A stretch of DNA of 19,939 nt, taken from assembly GCF_002432345.1 (NCBI RefSeq), contig NZ_DJDT01000268.1, forward strand, positions 1 to 19,939, written 5' to 3'. Both the position numbers and the translations under genes were made by a program. Of the stretch, positions 1 to 6,883 are shown one piece after another (the stretch's first letter is position 1; the number at the start of each line of letters is the position of its first letter). The notes beneath the pieces were generated by a model. The model saw only the letters and a list, made by a program, of their open reading frames with translations, was not told where the DNA came from and searched no databases. This DNA is from Pedobacter sp. UBA5917 (GTDB lineage: Bacteria > Bacteroidota > Bacteroidia > Sphingobacteriales > Sphingobacteriaceae).

Positions 1-248
1 TGAACGGCGATATTTTTGGCATCTAGAAAAATATCTCCTTCTACCAGGTAGCCACCATCCTTTTTAAAGGCGTTATCAGGAGAGAAGCCTGCTTTTGCGA
101 TGGCTATTTCTTCATCCTTGGTAAGCTGGGTTTGGTTCTGCAACGCTTCGTTGTCTGTATTGTTCTTTTTACAGCTGATGGCGATTGCCAGGCCTGCGAA
201 AAGAATAATTGCATAGCCTGTTTTCGATTTTAAAAATTGTGCTTTCAT
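1..248 (-). CDS. N-terminus of an M57/HEIGH-type metallopeptidase lipoprotein (partial)
   Basis: The first 82 codons of a gene that continues beyond the left edge. The ATG is at 248-246. The product starts with a short basic segment and a hydrophobic stretch ending in AIAISCKKN, so Cys26 is a plausible lipidated cysteine followed by the KK usual in Bacteroidota lipoproteins. A conserved-looking segment follows: AGFSPDNAFKKDGGYLVEGD, then IFL. From memory this GFS...GGYLVEGDI block matches the N-terminus of the dual-action HEIGH metallopeptidases (M57) common in Pedobacter and relatives. The catalytic HExxH region would lie outside the window, so protease activity is inferred, not seen. A cell-envelope lipoprotein is the safer part of the call. 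Confidence 0.6.
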   Translation of the reverse strand, partial: MKAQFLKSKTGYAIILFAGLAIAISCKKNNTDNEALQNQTQLTKDEEIAIAKAGFSPDNAFKKDGGYLVEGDIFLDAKNIAV

Positions 249-689
249 TGGTTTGTTAGTTAATAGTTAGTTAATTGGTTGATCTTACAAGATTTTTATT
301 AGGTCTTGATGGCCTTATGGAGCAAAACCTTTTTTAGAATAGGTTAAATAGACGACGATATTTGAGCAGCACAAATTAGATCCTGACAGATGGAGGATTT
401 GGGCGGATAATCAGGAAAATAGGATAATGTTTTTGGGAACTGTAAAGTTCAGGTGTGTTAAAATACTGTGGAATTTTTCCCATCATAATATAAATCATTA
501 GTTTATGTGGGATATGGAACAAATATAGATAAGCAATTAATATTCCTTTTGTTAAATAATGTTGATTATCAGAATTTTACATGAAATCGAAAATGTATGT
601 TTAAATATTGTTTGTTTGTAGGTTTTTATTGATAAAATTTACACGAAACCAGTTTTTGTGTGTAGTTCTAATTTTTTTAAGCTATTTCT
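249..689. other. A/T-rich non-coding stretch upstream of the M57-like gene
   Basis: About 440 bp with no convincing gene on either strand. It must hold the promoter and leader of the minus-strand lipoprotein gene starting at 248. A 10-bp direct repeat, GTTAGTTAAT, occurs at 255-264 and 266-275, just before the start codon. On the minus strand TATATTTG (527-520) fits the Bacteroidota -7 consensus TAnnTTTG, but I see no matching -33 TTG at the usual distance, so the promoter is only a candidate. I see nothing else in it. Confidence 0.4.
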
Positions 690-722
690 AATAAAAAAAG
701 CCCCAATTTACATCGGGGCTTT
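690..722 (-). terminator. Rho-independent terminator of the aldo/keto reductase gene
   Basis: Positions 697-704 (AAAGCCCC) pair perfectly with 715-722 (GGGGCTTT) across a 10-nt loop. On the minus strand the hairpin is followed directly by a run of T. It lies about 20 nt after the stop codon of the gene ending at 741, the expected place for an intrinsic terminator closing that unit. Confidence 0.85.
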
Positions 723-740
723 CGAAATATATCTGTATAA

Positions 741-1727
741 TTAATTCTTATCTACAAACTTATTATTGGCTTCGCTATAACGTTCGCCCGTATCAGGGTA
801 TTTTTTTAGCAATAACTCAATTTTTGCAAGATCATCGGCTGTAATATCCACATCAACAGCTCCTGCATTTTCAATTAGGTATTTTCTGCGTTTGGTACCG
901 GGGATGGGGATAATATTTTCGCCCTGGGCAAGTACCCAGGCAATGGCCAGTTGCGCGGCCGAACAGTTTTTGCCGGAAGCCAATTCGGCAAACTCCTGTG
1001 TTAATCCCCTATTATTTTCGGCATGTTCTTCCTGAAAACGTGGAAGACTTTTTCTAAAATCGCCATCTTTTAAAGTGCTTACATCAAGTGTGTTGGTTAC
1101 CAAACCCCTGGCCAATGGACTGAAAGGGATAAATGATATGCCCAGTTCTTTACATACCGGCAATATTTCGGCTTCTACCTCGCGCGTAAGTAATGAATAT
1201 TCACTTTGTAAAGCACTTATCGGGTGTATAGCATGTGCACGCCTAACCGAGTTGGCTGATGCTTCAGAAAGCCCCAGGTAACGTACTTTTCCTTCTTTTA
1301 CCAGATCAGCCATGGCACCAACCATTTCCTCTACGGGGACATTGGGATCAATACGGTGGGCATAATAAAGATCAATTACATCGGTTTGTAAGCGACGTAA
1401 ACTGTCTTCAACGGCTTTTTTCATGTATGCAGGCGAACCGTTAAATGCGGTATATTTTCCGTTGGTGTTTAGCTCGAAACCGAATTTGGTGGCAATAAAA
1501 ATTTTCTGACGATTCGGTTTTAAAACTTTTGCCACCAACTCTTCGTTAGCACCATTTGCATAAATATCCGCGGTATCCCAAAAATTGATGCCCAGTTCGA
1601 GCGCTTTTTCCAATGTAGCGATCGATTCGTTATCATCAGGCTCGCCATAGGCGTGGTTCATGCTCATGCAGCCCAATCCTAGAGCAGATAATTCAATGTC
1701 TGTATTTCCTAATTTTCTGTATTTCAT
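741..1727 (-). CDS. Aldo/keto reductase
   Basis: A 328-aa NAD(P)H-dependent aldo/keto reductase with a (beta/alpha)8 barrel. The N-terminal KLGNTDIELSALGLGCMSM is the standard AKR opening. The catalytic tetrad is visible: Asp51 and Tyr56 (DTADIY), Lys81 (IATKFGF) and His124 (YYAHRID). The C-terminal IPGTKRRKYLIENAGA is the cofactor phosphate/adenine-binding segment. Length is normal and there is no signal peptide, so it is cytoplasmic. It resembles the YakC/AKR13-like oxidoreductases; the substrate cannot be told. The AraC-family gene lies 76 bp upstream on the same strand, with a candidate promoter/operator between them, so that regulator is the likeliest controller. A clear terminator follows. 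Confidence 0.93.
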   Translation of the reverse strand: MKYRKLGNTDIELSALGLGCMSMNHAYGEPDDNESIATLEKALELGINFWDTADIYANGANEELVAKVLKPNRQKIFIATKFGFELNTNGKYTAFNGSPAYMKKAVEDSLRRLQTDVIDLYYAHRIDPNVPVEEMVGAMADLVKEGKVRYLGLSEASANSVRRAHAIHPISALQSEYSLLTREVEAEILPVCKELGISFIPFSPLARGLVTNTLDVSTLKDGDFRKSLPRFQEEHAENNRGLTQEFAELASGKNCSAAQLAIAWVLAQGENIIPIPGTKRRKYLIENAGAVDVDITADDLAKIELLLKKYPDTGERYSEANNKFVDKN

Positions 1728-1740
1728 AACCTTTAATTAT

Positions 1741-1768
1741 GAAACAAAGATAGGGTAGTGCTTGTTTC
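1741..1768 (-). promoter_or_regulatory. Inverted repeat overlapping a -7-like element before the AKR gene
   Basis: GAAACAA (1741-1747) and TTGTTTC (1762-1768) form a perfect 7-bp inverted repeat with a 14-bp spacer. On the minus strand TATCTTTG (1752-1745) matches TAnnTTTG and overlaps one arm. This would put the transcription start about 10 nt before the AKR ATG. No good -33 TTG is at normal spacing, as expected of an activator-dependent promoter. It could be the operator of the adjacent AraC-type regulator; that link is inference. Confidence 0.4.
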
Positions 1769-1803
1769 GGAAATAAAAGTATTCAAACCAATAATTCTAA
1801 AAT

Positions 1804-2697
1804 TCAAACAACCGGCTTTCGGATCTCTTTAGGGCTTTTGCCCGAATATTTTTTATAAAATGTATTGAAATAGCCGGGATAGTCGAATCCCAAACAATAA
1901 CCGATTTCTGAAATGGCCCAGTTACTGTGTCGTAAAAGTTCGTTTGCCTCGAGCATAATTCGCGATGCAATGTGTTCGGTTGTGGTTTTACCCGTAACCT
2001 CCTTCACTGCACGGTTTAAATGGTTGGTGTGTACCGATAGGTGATCTGCAAAATCCTTGGCCGATTTCAGTTTAAGTTCATGCTGCCTCGAGTCGATGGG
2101 GAATTGCCTGCCCAGAAGTTCCAAAAACATGGAAGTAATCCTGGCAGAAGCACTAGTATCATGGTTGTAGTTATGTGCCGGCTTTAATTTTAGCGCATGG
2201 TGGATAATGAGATGGAGGTAATTGCGCAATACATCCTGTTTGAGCGGATAATTATTCTTATTCTCCTCAACCATTTTCTCAAAAAACAGCGAAATCTCTT
2301 TAACGCTTTCAGGATCAGGGAAAAATACTTTGTCGGTGTCGATCTGGAACATGGGAAGGTCTGTTAACAATTCATCACGTTGTTTTACAAAAGCATCATT
2401 AAATATGCAGAACCAGCCCAGTTGTTCACCCACATCAGGTTGCCAGTGATAAGGGATTAACGGATTAGAAAACATTAAAGCTGGCCGGTCGATATACAGC
2501 GTTTTATTTGCATATTCGAGTGTGCCCTTACCGAGTATGAGCGTAACTTTATAATAATCCCTCCGCGAATAGGGTACTATACCTACACATGCAGCCCGCT
2601 CAAAAATATTGATATGGGGATGATCGGGCGATAAACGCTCCAGTACAGGGTATTTAATGCGTTGGTAAAAACTGTCGATATTTTCTCTTTTGCTCAC
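1804..2697 (-). CDS. AraC-family transcriptional regulator
   Basis: A 297-aa regulator read from a GTG start at 2697; no ATG start is available nearby. The N-terminal ~170 residues look like the cupin-type ligand-sensing domain of AraC proteins (FSNPLIPYHWQPDVGEQLGW, about 77-94). The C-terminal ~85 residues carry the double helix-turn-helix: first HTH around 212-240 (SAKDFADHLSVHTNHLNRAV), second around 260-290 with the signature GYCLGFDYPGYFNTFYKKYS and SPKEIR. It acts in the cytoplasm on DNA. It lies 54 bp after the ABC permease gene and 76 bp before the AKR gene, all on one strand. AraC regulators next to an oxidoreductase usually control it, so the AKR is the best target. The inducer is unknown. 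Confidence 0.9.
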   Translation of the reverse strand: MSKRENIDSFYQRIKYPVLERLSPDHPHINIFERAACVGIVPYSRRDYYKVTLILGKGTLEYANKTLYIDRPALMFSNPLIPYHWQPDVGEQLGWFCIFNDAFVKQRDELLTDLPMFQIDTDKVFFPDPESVKEISLFFEKMVEENKNNYPLKQDVLRNYLHLIIHHALKLKPAHNYNHDTSASARITSMFLELLGRQFPIDSRQHELKLKSAKDFADHLSVHTNHLNRAVKEVTGKTTTEHIASRIMLEANELLRHSNWAISEIGYCLGFDYPGYFNTFYKKYSGKSPKEIRKPVV

Positions 2698-2751
2698 AGT
2701 GCAAAATTAAACAATTCAAACAATAAATGCTGATGAAGGTTTTAAAATCCG

Positions 2752-5118
2752 CTATTCGTTCCTCAGCGCATCTGTGGGGTTGGTGGTAGCTACTTTTATC
2801 GATTGTGCACTAACGGTTAACATCGCAATAACGAGCGATAGTGCGGTGGCCAGTGCAAATGGAAATACCGATATGCCTATCCTAAAATCAAAAGACGAAA
2901 GCCATTTATTGATGATAACATAGGCCAATGGGAAGGCAATGAGGTTGGCGATAATTACCAAACTGATAAAATCCCTGTTAAGCAAATTCAGGATGCTGTA
3001 CATGCTTGCACCAAGTACTTTACGGATGCTGATTTCTTTTTTGCGTTGCTCGGCCATGTAAAGTGCTAAACCCAATAAACCCAGGCAGGAAATAAATATC
3101 GCAAAACCACCGAACCAGTTTGATAAAGTGCCCAGCAAATGTTCGTCAGCGAATTTTTTCTCGAAAGATTCATCCAAAAAATTACGTTCAACCGGGAAAT
3201 CAGGGTTTATTTCTTTGAAAATATTATCTATTGCAGCAAGTGAGGTGCTGATATTCTGTCTGTTATTGAGTTTAACCAAAGCCACTTCTGCTTTAAACCT
3301 GGCTATTGGATGAATGATCATAGGCATTACTTTTTGGTAGGGCGATGCCGAAACAAAATCTTTCATTACGCCAACAACCGTAACGGGATTACCCCAGAAT
3401 TTTAAGCTTGTACCAACCGGATTTTGCAGTCCCATTATTTTTACAGCGGCCTCATTGATGATTACCTTGTTAGAATCGTTGTATTTTATAGAAAATTCTC
3501 TTCCAGTCAGTATTTTAGTACCCATGGTTGCTACAAAATCGGTACCTGCCGAACGATAATTAAACAATATGCTTTCAGTTGGGTTTTTGCCCGGCCAGTA
3601 AATATCAGAGGTATTTCTGCTGTTCGAATTGATATCGGCGTTAAAAAAGGTAACATGGCTTGCAGCACCTGATTTTAACAGTTTATCCTTTAACAATTCC
3701 AGTTTCTGCTCATTATCGAGGTTTCCCTGAAGGGTTATCTGGACCAGATTATTTTTATCGTAGCCGATAGGTTTGTTTTTAATGTAATTGAGCTGTTGAT
3801 AGATAAAGGTGGTGAAAATAATCATACAGGCTGCAAATACAAACTGAAAAACCACCAAAACCTTGCGTATTGAGAATCCGGAACCGGTATTTACATTAAT
3901 GCCTTTTAAAGCTTTAACCGATTGGAATGAGGAAAGGTAAAGCGCTGGGTAACTGCCCGCTAAAAGGCCGGTAAAGAAAATGAGTACAAAAAGCCCGAGC
4001 CAGAATTGCCAGTTGTGGTACTGTATAAACAGCTCGATACCCAACAGCTGGTTAAAATATGGCAAAGAGATTTCGACCAGGATAAATGCAATGGCGGTAC
4101 CGATAAAGGAAAGTACCATGCTTTCTAAAATAAACTGGTTGAAAAGTGCCCCCCGTGTTGAACCAATGGCTTTACGTACGCCAACTTCTTTAGCTCTTTT
4201 ACCCGACCGGGCTGTAGTTAAATTCATAAAGTTGATACAGGCAATCAATAAAATACAGAAAGCAAGTATGAGGAATATCCGTAAACGGTCTATTTTTCCG
4301 CCAACCGATTTGCCATTTTCGAAATCGCTGTACAGGTGTAATTTGGCTAAAGGGTGTAAAAAAGCTTCAGAATTGCTGTTTTTGTCATTCTGCCTGAAGA
4401 TACCTTTCATGGCTGAATTTACGCTATCGAAAAAGGTATTATCCTTTAACTGGATGAGGGTAAGGTATGAGTTATCGCCCCAATTGATATTTTTTGCATC
4501 AGGCGATATTTTTTCTAAAAACGACCAGGGTAAAAGGTAATCAAAACGAATGCTGCTGTTGGCCGGCACATCTTCTATAACGGCCTCGACTTTTAATTCT
4601 TCCTTATTATCAAATTTTACAATTTTATTGATGGGATCTTCGGTTCCAAATAACTTGTTCGCGAGGGTTTTCGTCAGTATTACAGTATTCGGTGCGTTTA
4701 AGGCTGTATTTGGGTTTCCTTTGATGAATTTATAATCGAGTATTTTTAGAAAAGACGGATCGGCAGCCATCGCATTTTCTTTAAACCTGTTCTGCCCGTA
4801 ACTGATTAATTGATTGCCCCAAGAGCCTGAATGCGAAGCATAGGCAATACCCGGTAGTTTTGTTTTTACCTCCCTGGCCATTGCACCTGGCGTAAAATCT
4901 ACACTGAAAATTTTATCGCTGGCTTTGATATTGTTATAAACCACATAAGTTTTTTCGTAATTGCTAAACTGCTTATCGAAACTCCACTCGTAATTAACGT
5001 AGAGCAGCAAAATCATACAACTGGCCAAGCCAATTGCTAAACCACCTACATTGATCAGGCTGAAACCTTTGTTTTTCCAGAGGTTGCGGAATGCGATTTT
5101 AAGATTTAACTCGAACAT
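2752..5118 (-). CDS. MacB/FtsX-type ABC transporter permease (orphan)
   Basis: 788 aa from the ATG at 5118. An in-frame ATG at 5154 would add 12 residues, but it sits inside the sigma-54 promoter, and family members start with a sequence like MFELNLKIAFRNLWKNKGFS. The layout is duplicated: TM1 about 21-41, a MacB-type periplasmic domain to about 275, an FtsX domain with TMs near 280-299, 331-351 and 372-390, a further TM near 418-438, a second periplasmic domain, and a final FtsX domain with TMs near 671-688, 717-735 and 752-772. The coupling-like motif occurs twice (EVGVRKAIGSTRG and EISIRKVLGAS). Such inner-membrane proteins work with a MacB/LolD-like ATPase on lipoprotein, peptide or envelope-stress substrates. 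No ATPase gene is next to it, so it must use one encoded elsewhere. The substrate is unknown. Confidence 0.9.
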   Translation of the reverse strand: MFELNLKIAFRNLWKNKGFSLINVGGLAIGLASCMILLLYVNYEWSFDKQFSNYEKTYVVYNNIKASDKIFSVDFTPGAMAREVKTKLPGIAYASHSGSWGNQLISYGQNRFKENAMAADPSFLKILDYKFIKGNPNTALNAPNTVILTKTLANKLFGTEDPINKIVKFDNKEELKVEAVIEDVPANSSIRFDYLLPWSFLEKISPDAKNINWGDNSYLTLIQLKDNTFFDSVNSAMKGIFRQNDKNSNSEAFLHPLAKLHLYSDFENGKSVGGKIDRLRIFLILAFCILLIACINFMNLTTARSGKRAKEVGVRKAIGSTRGALFNQFILESMVLSFIGTAIAFILVEISLPYFNQLLGIELFIQYHNWQFWLGLFVLIFFTGLLAGSYPALYLSSFQSVKALKGINVNTGSGFSIRKVLVVFQFVFAACMIIFTTFIYQQLNYIKNKPIGYDKNNLVQITLQGNLDNEQKLELLKDKLLKSGAASHVTFFNADINSNSRNTSDIYWPGKNPTESILFNYRSAGTDFVATMGTKILTGREFSIKYNDSNKVIINEAAVKIMGLQNPVGTSLKFWGNPVTVVGVMKDFVSASPYQKVMPMIIHPIARFKAEVALVKLNNRQNISTSLAAIDNIFKEINPDFPVERNFLDESFEKKFADEHLLGTLSNWFGGFAIFISCLGLLGLALYMAEQRKKEISIRKVLGASMYSILNLLNRDFISLVIIANLIAFPLAYVIINKWLSSFDFRIGISVFPFALATALSLVIAMLTVSAQSIKVATTNPTDALRNE

Positions 5119-5121
5119 AGG

Positions 5122-5140
5122 TAGATCATTTTTTGATCTA
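5122..5140 (-). promoter_or_regulatory. Short hairpin in the leader of the ABC permease gene
   Basis: TAGATCA (5122-5128) and TGATCTA (5134-5140) form a perfect 7-bp inverted repeat with a 5-nt T/A loop, ending 3 nt before the ATG at 5118. If transcription starts near 5134, as the sigma-54 element predicts, only part would be in the mRNA. It may therefore be a DNA-level operator rather than an RNA hairpin. Function not shown. Confidence 0.35.
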
Positions 5141-5144
5141 TGTG

Positions 5145-5160
5145 TCCAAAGCATGTGCCA
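5145..5160 (-). promoter_or_regulatory. Sigma-54 (RpoN) -24/-12 promoter of the ABC permease gene
   Basis: On the minus strand 5160-5145 reads TGGCACATGCTTTGGA, against the RpoN consensus TGGCACN5TTGCW. The -24 half is perfect, spacing is exact (GG-N10), and the only main departure is GG instead of GC at -12. The predicted start near 5134 gives a ~16-nt leader to the ATG at 5118. The placement and the upstream palindrome make it a good candidate. Confidence 0.6.
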
Positions 5161-5243
5161 AAGGGATTTAACGGTCTATTTGCTTAAAAAAATAAGGGTT
5201 TATCTGTATTGTAGGGTTGAGCATGTTCATTATCGTACATTTT

Positions 5244-5261
5244 CTGTCCGCTTGTGGACAG
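5244..5261 (-). promoter_or_regulatory. Palindromic site placed like a sigma-54 enhancer-binding site
   Basis: CTGTCCGCTTGTGGACAG: perfect 6-bp arms (CTGTCC/GGACAG) plus one further symmetric pair inside the 6-bp centre. Its centre is about 118 bp upstream of the start predicted from the -24/-12 element, a normal distance for NtrC-like activator sites. There is no T-run after it, and it lies 34 bp after the esterase stop codon, so a terminator role is less likely. The activator gene is not in this window. Confidence 0.5.
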
Positions 5262-5294
5262 TATAAGTTTAGCAGAAATGATTTATCAATAAAC

Positions 5295-6206
5295 TTAATT
5301 CAAGAATTTATTCAATTTGAGCCATTTTACCGCTTGTGGTAACCAATGATCGTCTTCTGCTTTGTTATAGTTGGCAAAACCATGTCCACCTTTTTGGTAA
5401 ACTTTAATGGTGACAGGGATATTTCTTTTATGCAAAGCTTCGTAATAACTCAGGCTGTTTTCTACAAGTGCCGTCCGGTCGTCTGAAGCATGGATTAAAA
5501 AGGCCGGGGGCGTTTGGTTATCCACATTAAGTTCTGGCGAATACCACCTGATCTGCTGTTGCGTTACATTTTTCCCTAATAGATTAACCCTTGTTTTAGA
5601 ACCCGGTGCGGTTAACGAATCGCGGAAACTGATAATGGGGTAGGCAAGGATGGTAAAGTCGGGCCTTAAACTGATTTCCGAATCTACCTGTTTATCGTTG
5701 TAATGGGTAGAAGCCATGGCTGCTAAATGCCCTCCGGCCGAAAAACCAACATAACCTATTTTGTTAGGATCGATACCATATTTTGCTGCATTTTTTCTAA
5801 CCAGATAAATCGCTTGTTGGGCATCCTGAAGGGCAATTAATCCATTGTTTTTATTACACAAACTATCTGAAATGCGGTATTTTAATACAAAAGCCACTAT
5901 TCCGGCTTTACTAAGCTCGGCAGCTGTTTCATAACCACCATCGAAAATACTGAGGTTGCCATAACCACCACCCGGGCAAATAATTACTGCCGGACGATTA
6001 TTGCCGGTACTTTGAGACATAAAAACCTTTAAAGTAGGCACGGTAACTTTTTTTACCGTACCACGTTTGCCATTCTCTTCTGTCCATATTTCCTTTACCT
6101 CACATCCTTTCGAATTGGGGATTTTTCCGCTGTAAAGGTTAAATTCCTGCTGTGCTTTACCTGTGGCGACAATACAGAGTAGAAAAATTAAGAAATGCCA
6201 TTTCAT
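5295..6206 (-). CDS. Secreted alpha/beta-hydrolase esterase (acetyl-xylan-esterase/BD-FAE-like)
   Basis: 303 aa with a signal peptide (hydrophobic 4-15, likely cut after AKA-type residues near 19), so exported to the periplasm or beyond. Alpha/beta-hydrolase fold: oxyanion loop IICPGGGYGNLS (75-86), nucleophile Ser156 in GFSAGGH, acid Asp243 in HASDDRTA, and His275 in KGGHGFANY. Proteins of this layout are carbohydrate or feruloyl/acetyl esterases of plant-polymer degradation, also annotated as endo-xylanase-associated esterases or prolyl-oligopeptidase-like. The substrate cannot be read from sequence. Its ATG overlaps the stop codon of the upstream SGNH hydrolase by 1 nt (TAATG), implying translational coupling and joint action on acylated polymers. 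It is the last gene of the four-gene unit. Confidence 0.87.
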   Translation of the reverse strand: MKWHFLIFLLCIVATGKAQQEFNLYSGKIPNSKGCEVKEIWTEENGKRGTVKKVTVPTLKVFMSQSTGNNRPAVIICPGGGYGNLSIFDGGYETAAELSKAGIVAFVLKYRISDSLCNKNNGLIALQDAQQAIYLVRKNAAKYGIDPNKIGYVGFSAGGHLAAMASTHYNDKQVDSEISLRPDFTILAYPIISFRDSLTAPGSKTRVNLLGKNVTQQQIRWYSPELNVDNQTPPAFLIHASDDRTALVENSLSYYEALHKRNIPVTIKVYQKGGHGFANYNKAEDDHWLPQAVKWLKLNKFLN

Positions 6207-6871
6207 TACTTCGTGGGTTTAAGGAGTTTTGGTTTCAGTACTTTTTCCCAGATTTTATACCCTTCAGGTTTCATATGCAGCATGTCGGAAACGAATAGTT
6301 CGGGCCGCGATCTGCCGTCTTTTAACATCGGTGTAAAAACATCTGCAAATGAAGTGTTTTTTTCTTTTTCGAAAAAGGCTTTCAGCAATTTGTTGGTGGC
6401 CATACACTTTGCCTGAAACTTATCCCTTATAGGGCTCGGTTTTAACGAAATGTAAATGATAGGTACATCTGGCAATTTTTCACGGATGCCTTTGTACAGG
6501 GCAATGGTTTTTTCGAGGATGATTTCGGGCGATTCGTTTTCGATAGGTATATCATTTTCGCCCACATAAACAACCACCTGCCTTGGTTGGTAAACAAACA
6601 GAAGATCATCGAGGTAATAGGTAACGTCATCAATTACCGCACCCCCGATGCCCCTGTTTAAAACGTTATAGGTGCCAAAAGTGCTTTGCAGGTTGCTCCA
6701 GCGCCTGATCGATGAGCTGCCAATAAAGAGGATGGGATTGGCTGCAGGTGCATAAATTTTATCGTAACTTTTTATGGTCTGTACATCGTCAAAAAAACGG
6801 TGCTTTTCCTGCGCCATAGTTAGAGAGGCAAAGAAAAAGCAGAAAACGATCAGCAATTTTATTTTTTTCAT
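6206..6871 (-). CDS. Secreted SGNH/GDSL-family hydrolase
   Basis: 221 aa with an N-terminal signal peptide (hydrophobic 5-18, TMA-Q cleavage near 20). SGNH blocks: block I FIGSSSIRRW with Ser53 as nucleophile (the GDS Asp is replaced by Ser, as often in this subgroup), block II Gly near 74 (NRGIGGA), block III GEND with Asn106, block V DMLHMKPEGY with Asp196 and His199. Members are secreted lipases, acetylesterases or carbohydrate deacetylases; DxxHxxxxGY is typical of the bacterial GDSL group. It begins 12 nt after pckA and its stop overlaps the next esterase start, so all are probably one transcript. Two unrelated-fold secreted esterases in tandem suggest removal of ester decorations from a polymer. 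Confidence 0.88.
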   Translation of the reverse strand: MKKIKLLIVFCFFFASLTMAQEKHRFFDDVQTIKSYDKIYAPAANPILFIGSSSIRRWSNLQSTFGTYNVLNRGIGGAVIDDVTYYLDDLLFVYQPRQVVVYVGENDIPIENESPEIILEKTIALYKGIREKLPDVPIIYISLKPSPIRDKFQAKCMATNKLLKAFFEKEKNTSFADVFTPMLKDGRSRPELFVSDMLHMKPEGYKIWEKVLKPKLLKPTK

Positions 6872-6883
6872 GAGGACTCTGTT

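Noticed and set aside
690..722. Hairpin as an operator of the M57-like gene
   Set aside because: It has the stem plus T-run of an intrinsic terminator, correctly placed after the AKR stop, and is over 440 bp from the M57-like start.
2702..2709. TAATTTTG (minus strand) as the AraC gene promoter
   Set aside because: It would place the transcription start at or inside the GTG start codon, and no -33 element is at normal spacing.
3980..4540. 186-codon plus-strand open frame opposite the ABC permease
   Set aside because: It is antisense to a well-supported permease gene, has no domain or signal and follows from that gene's codon pattern.
5122..5140. Leader hairpin read as a riboswitch or attenuator
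   Set aside because: Only a 7-bp stem, no aptamer-like structure, no T-run, and the predicted transcription start lies inside it.
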